Part shown: positions 49,548 through 58,377 of the stretch, piece after piece
How the letters are laid out: each line of letters begins with the position of its first letter
Numbering within the stretch: position 1 is the first letter of the stretch
NCBI RefSeq assembly: GCF_017813365.1
Contig: NZ_JAGIZA010000013.1
Coordinates: forward strand, 62,001-126,000
Origin: Roseomonas indoligenes
Lineage (GTDB): Bacteria > Pseudomonadota > Alphaproteobacteria > Acetobacterales > Acetobacteraceae
DNA length: 64,000 nucleotides
Direction: 5' to 3'
Position numbers and translations under genes: made by a program
Notes under the pieces: model-generated
What the model saw: the letters and a program-made list of their open reading frames with translations, nothing else
What the model was told of the DNA's origin: nothing
Databases searched by the model: none

Positions 49548-50014
49548 TGGCGGAGGGCCTTCACGTCGTCGGGGGTCGCAGGGTCCGCGGTGAAGCGGTT
49601 GCCGAGATTGGTCCGGACATAGTTCACCACCGCCGCGACCTGCGCATCGTCCATCTGGTTCGCGAAGCCCGGCATGCCCCGAAGGCCATTGAGGACGATG
49701 CTCGCAGGGTAGGCGGCGGCTTCCAGCGTCGGGTTGCCTGCCAGCGCGGGATAGCGGCCGGCACCGGCCGCGCCGCGGCCATCGGGCATGTGGCAGCCGG
49801 CGCAGGTTGCGGCGTAGAGGGAGGCGCCGTCGCGCTGGCCGAAGCGGGTGGCGGAGACGAAGCCGTGGCTGTCCGAAGCCGCGCCGTCGTTCCGCTGCTG
49901 CGCGCTGGCCGGTGCCCCTGCAGCGGCCGGGGCCTGTTGCGACTGCGGCTGCTGCGCGATGGCCGGGAGCGCGAGGAGGGCGGCCGCAACGACCGTGAGC
50001 GTTACGCGGTTCAT
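49544..50014 (-). CDS. Periplasmic c-type cytochrome
   Basis: A 156-residue exported protein with a signal peptide (MNRVTLTVVAAALLALPAIAQ), a Q/A/P-rich linker, and one class I cytochrome c domain: haem-binding CAGCH in LYAATCAGCHMPDGRG, axial methionine in GMPGFANQMDDAQVAAVVNYVRTNLGN. It sits between the amine oxidase and RidA genes with 4-nt overlaps on both sides and would take electrons from the oxidase. Confidence 0.92.
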   Translation of the reverse strand: MNRVTLTVVAAALLALPAIAQQPQSQQAPAAAGAPASAQQRNDGAASDSHGFVSATRFGQRDGASLYAATCAGCHMPDGRGAAGAGRYPALAGNPTLEAAAYPASIVLNGLRGMPGFANQMDDAQVAAVVNYVRTNLGNRFTADPATPDDVKALRQ

Positions 50015-51606
50015 GCGGACACCACGCGGCGATGGAGGCGGGAGACGGCGTCGAGGGCGGAGAGAACCGCGCCCTCCTGCCAGGCGGGAATGTAGGAGGC
50101 GTGCTCGCCGGCCAGCAGGATGCGGTTATCGAGGGCGCAGAGGTTGTCGTAGTGCTCCGCGCGCGTCGCGTCCGTCCACATCCCGTTGCAGCCGAGCGCC
50201 CAGGGCACGCGGTGCCAGCCCACGGAGGCGCCCGTGTCGAACTCCTCCCGATATTGCGGGTGGATCTGGGCGCCCCATTCCACCGCGCGCCGGACACGTT
50301 CCTCCGGCGGCAGGGCGGTGAACTCGTAGGCATAAGGGCCGAAGGCATAGGCGCCGAGGAGGACGCCCTTGCCGCGCGAGCCGTAGCCATGGGCCGGGTA
50401 CTGGATCATGCGGATCGGTAGGTCGGTGTAGGAGATGCCGGCATAGATGTGCTCATCCTGCTCCCAGAAGCGGCGCTTCATCTGCAGACCGACCTTCACG
50501 GAGGCCGCGTAGGGCACGGCCTGGATGGCGGCCGCCATCGGGCCGCTGACGTTCATCTCGAGCTGGCTGAGGATGGAGAGGGGGATGGTGGCCAGGCAGT
50601 AGTCGGCGCGCGCCTGCTGCACCTGGCCCGGGCGCCCCGTCTCCTCGAAGGCGACGGTCACGCCGCGCTCATCCTGTTGGATGCCTACGACTTTGCGGTT
50701 GTACTGGATCATGTCGCCGCACTCTCGCGCCATGGCCTGCGCGATCATGTCCATGCCGCCGACGGGCTGGAACATCGTCATCTGGAACTCGTAGAGCGCG
50801 CCCGAGGCGAGGTAGGCCCAACCGCGGGAGGCGAGGACGTCTTTCAGCGACATCGGCTCCGACGGCACGGGGCGCGCGTTCAGCCCGCCGCCCGGATCCT
50901 TCTCGAAGCCGCGGCGATCGGAGGTCAGCACGTTCTTCGTGTAGTTCAGGTCGCGGTCCAGGGCCCCGAAGGATCGGAGGGATTCGATGAGGATCTCGCC
51001 ATCCTCCTTCGTGACCATCCCGTCCAGCTTTCCCTGCCGGGTGGATTTGGCAAGAAGCTCCGCGATCCCGCCGTGGTAATCGGACATGACCTCGCGGTAG
51101 CGCTTCGGCCTGCCGCCGAAAGCGCGGGTGCCGTGGACCATCGCGTTGTGATTGACCTGGATGAAGGGCTCCAGAGCGACGTTCAGCCGGTGGGCATAGT
51201 CCAGGATGCCCTGGTGGTTATAGGGGATGCGCCAGGGGCCTGGGTTGAAGTACTGGCCCTCGTCGAAGCGGATCTCCTGCGTCGCGCCGCCGAGTTCGGT
51301 GTAGCGGTCGCCGCCGCGAAGGGTCCAGGCGCGGCCGCCGGCCTTCTCCCGGTATTCCAGCACTTGGACGCGGTAACCGGCCTTGCGCAGCTCCATCGCG
51401 GCGACCATGCCCGCGACCCCGGCCCCGAGAATGAGGACGGATGCGCCCTTCGGATCGCCGTCGAGCCGGATGGGACCGGTGTAGGTGGAAGCGGCCGAGA
51501 CACCGAGGGCGGTCATCGCCTGGTACATCGCGGCACCGCCTGCAGCGAGACCGATGCGTGTGAGGAGGTCTCGGCGGGTTGCAGCCGGGGGGGACGTGGA
51601 GTCCAT
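50011..51606 (-). CDS. Exported flavin amine oxidase
   Basis: FAD-dependent oxidase/dehydrogenase of the monoamine oxidase family. The 531-residue product has a twin-arginine signal (ATRRDLLTRIGLAAGGAAM), the dinucleotide loop ASVLILGAGVAGMVAAMELRKAGYRVQVLE, AGGRAWTLRGGDRYTELGGATQEI, and the C-terminal FAD loop NRILLAGEHASYIPAWQEGAVLSALDAV. YCLATIPLSILSQLEM is also a family block. First in a three-gene operon with a cytochrome c and RidA, it probably deaminates an amine or amino acid in the periplasm. The substrate is unknown. Confidence 0.92.
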   Translation of the reverse strand: MDSTSPPAATRRDLLTRIGLAAGGAAMYQAMTALGVSAASTYTGPIRLDGDPKGASVLILGAGVAGMVAAMELRKAGYRVQVLEYREKAGGRAWTLRGGDRYTELGGATQEIRFDEGQYFNPGPWRIPYNHQGILDYAHRLNVALEPFIQVNHNAMVHGTRAFGGRPKRYREVMSDYHGGIAELLAKSTRQGKLDGMVTKEDGEILIESLRSFGALDRDLNYTKNVLTSDRRGFEKDPGGGLNARPVPSEPMSLKDVLASRGWAYLASGALYEFQMTMFQPVGGMDMIAQAMARECGDMIQYNRKVVGIQQDERGVTVAFEETGRPGQVQQARADYCLATIPLSILSQLEMNVSGPMAAAIQAVPYAASVKVGLQMKRRFWEQDEHIYAGISYTDLPIRMIQYPAHGYGSRGKGVLLGAYAFGPYAYEFTALPPEERVRRAVEWGAQIHPQYREEFDTGASVGWHRVPWALGCNGMWTDATRAEHYDNLCALDNRILLAGEHASYIPAWQEGAVLSALDAVSRLHRRVVSA

Positions 51607-52055
51607 GGATTATGTCCACTTCTTGGCGGTGGTCAGCCCGGATCTGGCATCCAAAATCCTGCCACCGCATTCGGTTCCGAACTGCTGCACGGACGAGCGA
51701 GAGTGTCAATCGCCGGGGGCAGCACGAACTCCTGCGACGGCTTGCCAAGTCATCGCGTTCACTGCGTTGCTGCGACGCAGCAGATGGTCGCGGGACCGAC
51801 ATGGCGTGCCTGCTGGCGATGCTGTCACCATTGGCCGGGATGGGTGCGATGGTCGAAGATGGGCTGGTTTGCCGCCGGGTGCGTCGGTGGGACCGGTCGC
51901 AGAACTGGCGAGAGTGCGACCGCCGGCTGGTCGCACGGCGCGATCTGACGGCGCGGACATGTTGCGTCTGATGCCGCTGAGCGGATGAGTTATCCCCGGC
52001 GTGATCTCCACCTGGGCGGAGATGCTGATTCGCTTCCGACTTGGCCTATCGGGAT
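51607..52055. other. Intergenic region between amine oxidase and IS630 remnant
   Basis: About 450 nt with no gene that I can support; it holds the promoter of the minus-strand amine oxidase operon and probably flanking debris of the adjacent transposase remnant. Confidence 0.35.
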
Positions 52056-52216
52056 CGGTAGTGGAGATCCGGGCGGACCTGGCGAGTGCTGCCGAGCTTC
52101 GTCGATGAGCTCGCCGGGAGCGGGACCGGCGAACACCAACGCGGATGCTGGCGGTGGCGCGGGCGTTGGGCGGGTTGAGCCTGGCGGAAGCGGCGCGGCT
52201 GGTGGGGCTGACTTCC
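52056..52216 (+). pseudogene. IS630-family transposase remnant with premature stop
   Basis: One frame reads VVEIRADLASAAELRR, a TGA stop at 52107-52109, then ARRERDRRTPTRMLAVARAL and GGLSLAEAARLVGL: the N-terminal helix-turn-helix of an IS630-type transposase, with a nonsense change (CGA to TGA is the simplest explanation). The rest of the transposase is gone. It is of a different subgroup from the fragment at 6598-6838. Confidence 0.7.
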
Positions 52217-52435
52217 CACAAAAGCGCGTCCGGCCGATCCGGCGCGACGTCACATCGGCGGTGACCGAAGCTGCTCGCGGAATTTCCGAACATCGACCAC
52301 CGAGCTTTCCCGCAAGCGGCTGACATCGCTTCCGGCGTTCACGAAGGAGTTCCAGGATCGCAGGAAAGGGATCATCGTTCGCGGGCCCGATATGTTGGAA
52401 GGATGGTCCCGGCGCGCTAAAGGGGACGGAGAACC

Positions 52436-53335
52436 ATGGCCACGAGAAGACAGTTCAGTTTGGGGCTTGGCACGACGCTCGCGGCAGGGCCGATGGCCCG
52501 GTACGCGCGAGCGGCGGGCCTGAGGGCCGAGTCCGATCCTGACGCGCTGCGGCATCGGTTAGCCGGGATCGAAGCGCGCTGCGGCGGCCGTCTCGGCGTG
52601 GGGATCCTCGACACGGAGACAGGCGTTACGGTTGAGCACCGCGGGGATGAGCGCTTCCCGATGTGCAGCACCCACAAGGCGCTCAGCGCTGCCGCCATCC
52701 TGGCGAAGGTGGACAAGGGCGAGGAGCATCTGGACCGACGCATCCGCTTTCCAGCCAACGCGGTGCTCACCTACTCCCCGGCCACGAAGGCGCATGCGGG
52801 GGCAGAGGGCATGACGCTGGCCGAGATCTGCGCGGGCGCCGTCGCACTCAGCGACAACACGGCGGCTAACCTGATGCTTGAGGTCCTTGCGGGCCCTGCA
52901 GGCCTGACGGCCTGGCTTCGCTCGATTGGCGACGACGTCACCCGACTGGACCGCACCGAGCCAACCCTGAATGAGGCACTGCCCGGCGATCCCCGCGACA
53001 CGACGAGCCCTCTCGCAATGGCGGCGACGCTGAACCGTCTCGTCTTGGGCGAGACTCTATCACCCGCTTCCCGAGCGCAGTTCACGGCATGGCTTGTCGC
53101 TGGTCAGACCGGCGGGGCACGCCTGCGTGCCGGGGTGCCGACGGGGTGGCAGGTCGGGCAGAAAACCGGCACGAACGATCATGGCACGGCGAACGATGTC
53201 GGTGTTCTCTGGCCGCCGGGTCGCAGGCCTATGGTCGTCACAGCCTTCATCACCGGCTCGACCGCGAGCTTAGACGCCCAGAACGCGGCTATTGCCGATG
53301 TCGCGCATTTGGCCGCCGAGCTTTCCCGAGCCTAG
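52436..53335 (+). CDS. bla: Class A beta-lactamase
   Basis: Serine beta-lactamase exported to the periplasm. The 299-residue product has an arginine-containing signal (MATRRQFSLGLGTTLAAGPMARYARA), then the active-site motifs of class A: S70xxK in FPMCSTHKALSAAAIL, SDN at LSDNTAANLMLE, the omega loop with E166 in DRTEPTLNEALPGDPRDTTSP, and KTG in VGQKTGTNDHGTANDVGV. Cysteine precedes the nucleophile (CSTHK), as in CTX-M and several carbapenemases, but no cysteine is seen at the KTG+2 position, so the carbapenemase disulphide is absent. It is monocistronic; no AmpR-type regulator is adjacent. Confidence 0.94.
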   Translation: MATRRQFSLGLGTTLAAGPMARYARAAGLRAESDPDALRHRLAGIEARCGGRLGVGILDTETGVTVEHRGDERFPMCSTHKALSAAAILAKVDKGEEHLDRRIRFPANAVLTYSPATKAHAGAEGMTLAEICAGAVALSDNTAANLMLEVLAGPAGLTAWLRSIGDDVTRLDRTEPTLNEALPGDPRDTTSPLAMAATLNRLVLGETLSPASRAQFTAWLVAGQTGGARLRAGVPTGWQVGQKTGTNDHGTANDVGVLWPPGRRPMVVTAFITGSTASLDAQNAAIADVAHLAAELSRA

Positions 53336-53449
53336 GCCCTGGGCCGAGATCAGCCGATCCCCTGGTTCGCCAGTTACGGCTGCGCTCGGCCTCCGCTTCT
53401 TCGAGAGTGCCCATTCGGCTCTCGGCCAAATGCTGGCAAACCGCCACCT

Positions 53450-53680
53450 TCACGCCAGCCGCCCCACCACCCGCACCGCAATCGCATGTATCGGCACAGC
53501 CCAACCGGCGAAGCCAGCGATGATGGCAGCTCGCTGGGTTGGCATGTCCACCCGCACTATCGTTAGCGCGCCGCCTGCAGCCAGCACGATGGAGAGCAGC
53601 CCAATGGCGGGCTCAGCAAAGGGTGAGCGTGCGGCAGCAAGGGGATGTGCTCTGACCTCGCCAGGAGCAGCCTCGCACAT
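53450..53680 (-). CDS. Small two-helix membrane protein
   Basis: A 76-residue frame with two hydrophobic segments (AIGLLSIVLAAGGALTIVRV and AAIIAGFAGWAVPIHAIAV). A strong ribosome-binding site, TAGGAGA, lies 7 nt before the ATG at 53680, which is the main reason to accept it. No family is recognised. Its start faces the start of the next hypothetical gene across an AT-rich gap of about 100 bp. Confidence 0.5.
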   Translation of the reverse strand: MCEAAPGEVRAHPLAAARSPFAEPAIGLLSIVLAAGGALTIVRVDMPTQRAAIIAGFAGWAVPIHAIAVRVVGRLA

Positions 53681-53779
53681 GGGTTATTCTCCTACTTGTA
53701 ATGCGTCCCTGGAGGCTGCCGAATGCAGCAGTAACAAATGTTATATTATCCGACTGAACCACTCGGTTATTTATCCTGT

Positions 53780-54043
53780 ATGATGAACCGCACGGTTTCC
53801 TCAAACGGCGTCGGTCAAGAGGTGCGGCGGTCTCGGATGTGGGGACTGGATACCCTGCTCGACGAACTGGTTACTCGGTTCAATGCGAAGGATCTGCCCA
53901 GATCTCTACTCTTCGAAGTCGGGCTGGTTCTGATCCAACAGCTCGCGCTACCGAACGAGGTCGCTGGCTGTCTGGCTAAGTGGCAGGAGCGCTGGACGGA
54001 GACCGTGCGCCTGGAAGCCTTGCCGATGCGGCGGCAGGCCTAA
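53780..54043 (+). CDS. Small hypothetical protein
   Basis: An 87-residue product (MMNRTVSSNGVGQEVRRS) with a helical, leucine-rich core (GLDTLLDELVTRFNAKDLP, LLFEVGLVLIQQLALPNEVAG) and a tryptophan pair near the end. It is soluble and of unknown function. An ATG at 53738 in the same frame is another possible start. The upstream 60 nt is AT-rich and could hold divergent promoters. Confidence 0.4.
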   Translation: MMNRTVSSNGVGQEVRRSRMWGLDTLLDELVTRFNAKDLPRSLLFEVGLVLIQQLALPNEVAGCLAKWQERWTETVRLEALPMRRQA

Positions 54044-54080
54044 GCCGGCAGGGTACAACGGGTCAGGAGGGGTCCAGCAG

Positions 54081-54272
54081 ATGGTGCCTGAGAACGCTCT
54101 TGGCGAGGCGGTTGCCGGCCGCGAGGGCTTCGGCCGGGAGCGGGCGTTGCAGGCCATGGATAGGCGACCGATGAGCGCCATACTTCGCCACATTACCGGC
54201 GCGTGGATGATACTAAGGACAATGCTGCCCAAGGGTTATGCCCAGATCAATCGTATTCTGGAGATGTCTTGA
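54081..54272 (+). CDS. Possible small protein
   Basis: A 63-codon frame beginning MVPENALGEAVAGREGFGRE and ending PKGYAQINRILEMS. A good AGGAGG lies about 9 nt before its ATG, directly after the preceding gene. There is no other evidence of coding; it could be spurious. Confidence 0.25.
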   Translation: MVPENALGEAVAGREGFGRERALQAMDRRPMSAILRHITGAWMILRTMLPKGYAQINRILEMS

Positions 54273-54316
54273 TCCGGCTGACGGGGTGCGAAAAGCCGGG
54301 ACAGGCAGGGGACGGA

Positions 54317-54598
54317 TTATTCGCTTGCGGGCACGGCTCGGTTTCCGAGAGGCGGAACCGTATGGTCCAACCACCGGCCGACGAATGAAAGGCGGCATGT
54401 ATAGATCAAGAGCCCGAGCTCATCCCTCACATCCACGACGAATTCACGCCGTGCGCCATCCGGAAACTTGCCTCTCGGCATATCGGCCAGCAGGACCTGG
54501 GAGGTCTGGCGCGCCGCGTCGCGATGCGGCAGCTCGAGCCCGACTTCGTCCCGGACATGCTCTATGCTGTTGAACTTGTCGAAGAAGTACCTGGCCAT
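54317..54598 (-). CDS. DUF6894 family protein
   Basis: A 93-residue protein beginning MARYFFDKFNSIEHVRDEVGLELP, with GKFPDGARREFVVDVRDELG in the middle and a short tail. The MxRYFFDxxx start and D-E-G-x-E/D pattern are those of DUF6894, a very common small family in rhizobia and Acetobacteraceae without known function. AGAAGGA lies upstream of the ATG. Confidence 0.8.
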   Translation of the reverse strand: MARYFFDKFNSIEHVRDEVGLELPHRDAARQTSQVLLADMPRGKFPDGARREFVVDVRDELGLLIYTCRLSFVGRWLDHTVPPLGNRAVPASE

Positions 54599-54882
54599 AA
54601 TGGCTGTCCTTCTCGGATGAAGGGGCAGACTGGCACGGCATTGTTCGTTGACACCTTAACACAAAGCGGCTCGTGCCCTCCGAATGCTGCATTGCGAGGC
54701 GTAGGCCGGCTGCTTCAGGGTTTTGCCGGGTTTGAACCTTTGAACGCTGCATGCAGGAGCCTGCGGTTCCAGGTTCTCGTCCGACCAGCCGCGATCTTCC
54801 GTGGCGATGATCCGGACGGGAGCCGACCTGGCCGGAGTCCTGGACCGCTCGTCGTGATGCCAGACCGGGGCCAGGAAGTTCA

Positions 54883-55161
54883 TCACGGATTGAGAAGGGC
54901 GGCACTTGCAGTCCAAGAACCCTGCGCTTCCATCGCCCCGAGAGCGAGTAGGCGAGTGAACTCCGGCAGCGGCCAGCCGGCGGCGGAGGCGGTCATCCGC
55001 ACCGCCGCGATCGGTCGCCCCGCCACGTCCAGCACCGGTGCGGCGATGCCGACCTCGCCGGGCATGTGTTCCTCCGGCGTCAGCGCATAGCCCACCCGCC
55101 GCGCCTTCCGCACCCTCTCCATGACCGCGTCTACCCCGGTCAGTATCTGCACGGACCGCAC
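54883..55161 (-). pseudogene. IclR-family regulator, C-terminal fragment
   Basis: The 92-residue frame resembles only the end of the IclR effector domain: AVMERVRKARRVGYALTPEEHMPGEVGIAAPVLDVAGRPIAAVRM. The DNA-binding winged helix and the first half of the effector domain are missing upstream. It was probably the regulator of the adjacent Ldh-Bug gene pair before truncation. Confidence 0.7.
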
Positions 55162-55502
55162 CTCGCGCGTGGGTCACTCGGGATCACAACTACCTCCTCC
55201 TCCGGCAGAGCGGAACGGGCGGCGCGGCCGGTGGAGGTGCTGCGGGCCGGGACCCGCATCCCGATGATCCGTGGGGGAAGGTTCGGCGGCTGTGCAGCCG
55301 CAATGTTCAACGCCGACCAAGGACCGTTGCTGGCTGGTGAACCGCCCCTCGGGCCGGGCAATAGCAGACCATCAGGTGACTCCGATCGAGAACGGGGGCT
55401 ATTGCCCTGGCGAAGGATCCCTCCTCTTCTTCCCGGGACAGGCCGACAGCCTGAGACAAGGCCGTGCGGCGAGGAAGCCCACCAAGCAGGACGGATACGC
55501 CC
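55162..55502. other. Intergenic region before the Ldh gene
   Basis: About 340 nt where the missing part of the IclR gene would be expected. I find no helix-turn-helix coding remnant in any frame. It should contain the promoter for the Ldh-Bug operon. Confidence 0.35.
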
Positions 55503-56549
55503 ATGACCCCCATTCGCGACGAAGCGCTGCGCGACTTCGTGGCCGCTCTCTATGCCGCGGCCGGGCTGCCCGATGAGGACGCGGCCCTGGTGGCCGAGAC
55601 GCTGGTGCGGGCGGATATGTGGGGGCATTCCTCCCACGGGGTGATGCGGGCCCCCTGGTACATCGCCCGGGTCCGGGCGGGCACAATGAAGCCCGTGACC
55701 GATCCGGCTGTGATCGTCGATGCGGGCGCCATCTCCGTCATCGACGGACGGGACGGCGTGGGGCAGGTGATCACCCGCCGCGCCATGCAGGACGCGATCG
55801 ACCGGGCCAGGCGCCACGGCGTCGGCATCGTCTCCGTTCGGGATTCCAACCATCATGGCGCCTTGGGCTGGTTCACCCGGATGGCCGCGGCGCAGGGCTG
55901 CATCGGGGTGCTGACCACCAATGGCAGCCCTGCCATGGCGCCCTGGGGCGGGCGGAAGAAGCGGCTGGGGAACAATCCCTGGTCCATCGCGGCACCGGCC
56001 GGGCGGCACGCGCCGATGATGCTGGACATCGCCAATACGGTGGTGGCGCGGGGCAAGATCTTCCTCGCCCGCCAGAAGGGTATCCCCATCCCCGAGAGCT
56101 GGGCGATGGATGGCCAGGGGCGGCGCACCACCGATCCGATGGCGGCGCTGGGCGGAGTGATCCTGCCGATGGCCGAGCACAAGGGATATGCCATCACGGT
56201 GATGATGGACGTGCTGTCCGGCGTGCTCTCCGGCAGCGGCATCATGACGGAGGTGAACGGGCCGTACCAGGCGGAGAAGCGCAGCCGCTGCGGCCACATG
56301 GTGATGGCGCTGAACATCGAGGCCTTCGGCCCGGTGGACCGCTTCCAGGCGCGGATGGAGGAGATGATCGCGGGCATCAAGAGCACGCCGCTCGCCGAAG
56401 GGTTCGAGGAGGTGTTCTACCCCGGCGAGATCGAGGCCAGGAACGAGGAGCGGCATGAGAAGGACGGGCTGGTGCTGCCGGAGCAGACCCGGGCCGACCT
56501 GCTGCAGGTGGCGCAGGACTACGGGGTGACAGCGCCGCAGGGGTGGTGA
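55503..56549 (+). CDS. Ldh-family (type 2 malate/L-lactate) dehydrogenase
   Basis: NAD(P)-dependent oxidoreductase acting on 2-hydroxy acids, ureidoglycolate-like or imino acids. The 348-residue product shows DEALRDFVAALYAAAGLPDEDAALVAETLVRADMWGHSSHGVMR (with catalytic histidine), GVGIVSVRDSNHHGALGWF, GVLTTNGSPAMAPWGG, LGNNPWSIAAPAG, and ILPMAEHKGYAITVMMDVLSGVLSG. These are all conserved in the family. The ATG at 55503 begins the family alignment. It is followed 47 nt later by a Bug protein, suggesting uptake and oxidation of the same hydroxy acid. Confidence 0.92.
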   Translation: MTPIRDEALRDFVAALYAAAGLPDEDAALVAETLVRADMWGHSSHGVMRAPWYIARVRAGTMKPVTDPAVIVDAGAISVIDGRDGVGQVITRRAMQDAIDRARRHGVGIVSVRDSNHHGALGWFTRMAAAQGCIGVLTTNGSPAMAPWGGRKKRLGNNPWSIAAPAGRHAPMMLDIANTVVARGKIFLARQKGIPIPESWAMDGQGRRTTDPMAALGGVILPMAEHKGYAITVMMDVLSGVLSGSGIMTEVNGPYQAEKRSRCGHMVMALNIEAFGPVDRFQARMEEMIAGIKSTPLAEGFEEVFYPGEIEARNEERHEKDGLVLPEQTRADLLQVAQDYGVTAPQGW

Positions 56550-56596
56550 GGCTGTTGTAACCCCGCCGGAACGGGAACAAGCAAGGGAGGACGCGT

Positions 56597-57625
56597 ATGA
56601 TCGAGACCGCAAGGGAAGCGGCGGCGACTGGAACAGCCGGGCGGGTGGGGCGGCGCACGACACTTGGCTTGCCACTGCTTCTGGCCGCGGCGGTGACACC
56701 CGGCGCAGCCCGGGCGCAGAGCAGCGCACGGCCCATCACGCTGATCGTCCCCTATGCCCCGGGCGGCGCCTCGGACCCCGTGGCGCGAGACTTCGCGACC
56801 TTGTTCGGGCAGGAGCTGGGCGGCCAGACCATCGTCATCGAGAATCGCGGCGGGGCGGCGGGACACGTTGGCGCCGTCGCGGCGGCCCAGGCGCGACCTG
56901 ACGGTCAGACCCTGCTTTTCGCGGTCAATACCCAGCTTGTGGTGAACCCGCACCTCCAGCGGGGCGACCGGATCGACCTGGCGGCTGCACTGACCCCGAT
57001 CGCCCAGCTCGCCACCTACCAGTACGTGATGGTGGTGCCGCCGGAATTGGGTGTGACCGATCTGGCCCAGTTCGTGGCGTTTGCAAAGTCCCGCCCACCG
57101 GGAAGCCTGACCTATGCGTCGAGCGGGATCGGCAGCAACAACCACCTCGCCGCCCTCCTCCTCTCGGAGGCGATCGGGGTCCGGATGGAGCACGCCCCGT
57201 ATCGCGGCACCGGGCCAAGCCTGATGGACACGATGGCCGGGCGGGTGGAGTTGAATGCCAGTTCCGTCACGCCGGCTTTGCCGTTGATCCGGGAGGGTCG
57301 ACTGCGGGCACTGGCCGTGACGGGCGCGAAGCGCCTCTCCCAGTTGCCGGACGTGCCAACCCTGCGCGAGGCTGGCTATCCCGGAATCACGATCGACGCC
57401 TGGAACGGTCTCTTCGCCCCGACCGGCACCCCGTCGGAGCTACTGGACCGCTACGAGGCGGCCGCCAAGCGCGCCATGCTCCAGCCGCGCTTCGTCGAGC
57501 GGATGCGGACGGAGGGCATGGAGGTGGTCGGTGAGACGCCGCGTGCCGCCTTCGCCGCCGAGATCCGGGAGGAGAGCGCCTTCTGGAAGCGCAAGGTGCA
57601 GGAGCTGAATATCACCCTAGATTAA
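56597..57625 (+). CDS. Bug-family substrate-binding protein
   Basis: The third Bug protein of the window. The 342-residue product has an extended signal (VGRRTTLGLPLLLAAAVTPGAARAQ), then RPITLIVPYAPGGASDPVAR, IVIENRGGAAGHVGA, LTYASSGIGSNNHLAALLL, HAPYRGTGPSLMDTMAGRVE and LPDVPTLREAGYPGI. GGGAGG precedes the ATG. Its place directly behind the Ldh gene suggests that it binds the 2-hydroxy acid oxidised by that enzyme. Confidence 0.93.
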   Translation: MIETAREAAATGTAGRVGRRTTLGLPLLLAAAVTPGAARAQSSARPITLIVPYAPGGASDPVARDFATLFGQELGGQTIVIENRGGAAGHVGAVAAAQARPDGQTLLFAVNTQLVVNPHLQRGDRIDLAAALTPIAQLATYQYVMVVPPELGVTDLAQFVAFAKSRPPGSLTYASSGIGSNNHLAALLLSEAIGVRMEHAPYRGTGPSLMDTMAGRVELNASSVTPALPLIREGRLRALAVTGAKRLSQLPDVPTLREAGYPGITIDAWNGLFAPTGTPSELLDRYEAAAKRAMLQPRFVERMRTEGMEVVGETPRAAFAAEIREESAFWKRKVQELNITLD

Positions 57626-58377
57626 GGCCGGGGGTTCGCACCCGTCCGGCATCGCCTCAGGACGATGATTGTTCTGCAGCCCATCGCCCCGCATGAGACC
57701 GCCGCCCGGCACTGGCACCTCGGCTCGCCGGGCGGGCTTGCACCCTGCGGCGGTCACCGCAACGCCGATCCCGATGAGTAGCAGAGCGAGGTCGGCCGCT
57801 TGGGTCCGAGCCGCCCCAAAAACCCGCGCCACGGTCGTATCGGCCCAGACCCTGGCGCCCCGCGCTGCCGGTTCGCATCTCTCCATCAGCGCCCGAGCCA
57901 TCCCGCGTTGGTCGTGATGCCCCTCTTCCCGAGTGCGTCCATCTCCATGGCGAGCCGATGACGACGTACAAACCCAGCGCGGCCACGGCATAGACCCAGA
58001 GCGCCTCCGATCCCCAGCAACTAACTGCACTCCTGCGTCGAGGATGCGCCGGGCCGGAGAACGGGAATGCTGCCCGCTCGCGCAACTACCGGGCCGATGG
58101 GTATCGCCTGATAATTCGGTTCGCACCGAGCATGGGTAGGTTGTCCACGTCGCCTGAGGGTTGGGGTCAGCTCGAGCATGCCGGACGTTTCCGCCAACCA
58201 TCGGCACGACCGATGGCATGGGCTTCGGACCCAGCGGGCGATCTGGCGCTCCGCCCTTCGTTCCAGCCGGGCTGGATCGGTCGGGGACCTCGGCGGTGCT
58301 CCTCGCCCGTGCCCTCCAGCAATTCCTTCAGCCACGCCCTGACAAGCCCGGCCGCTCAAGGCCAAGGAGCATCCATC
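57626..58377. other. Intergenic region with possible gene debris
   Basis: About 750 nt without an intact gene that I can support. A minus-strand frameshifted membrane-protein relic is described separately at 57886-58030. A further minus-strand stretch at about 57670-57800 reads ADLALLLIGIGVAVTAAGCKP, a possible hydrophobic segment of a small protein. The promoter of the SDR gene should be near the right end. Confidence 0.3.
57886..58030 (-). pseudogene. Possible frameshifted small membrane protein
   Basis: One minus frame reads EALWVYAVAALGLYVVIG, a membrane helix, and a second frame, joined at about 57955, continues AMEMDALGKRGITTNAGWLGR and a stop. Together they look like one small integral membrane protein broken by a frameshift. 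This is a tentative reading. Confidence 0.25.

Noticed and set aside
55140-56729. 529-residue minus-strand frame opposite the Ldh gene
   Set aside because: Histidine-, arginine- and proline-rich composition without motifs; antisense shadow of the dehydrogenase.
58200-58377. EcfG-type (GGAAC-N17-GTT) stress promoter before the SDR gene
   Set aside because: Expected for this SDR subgroup, but no matching pair of elements was found.
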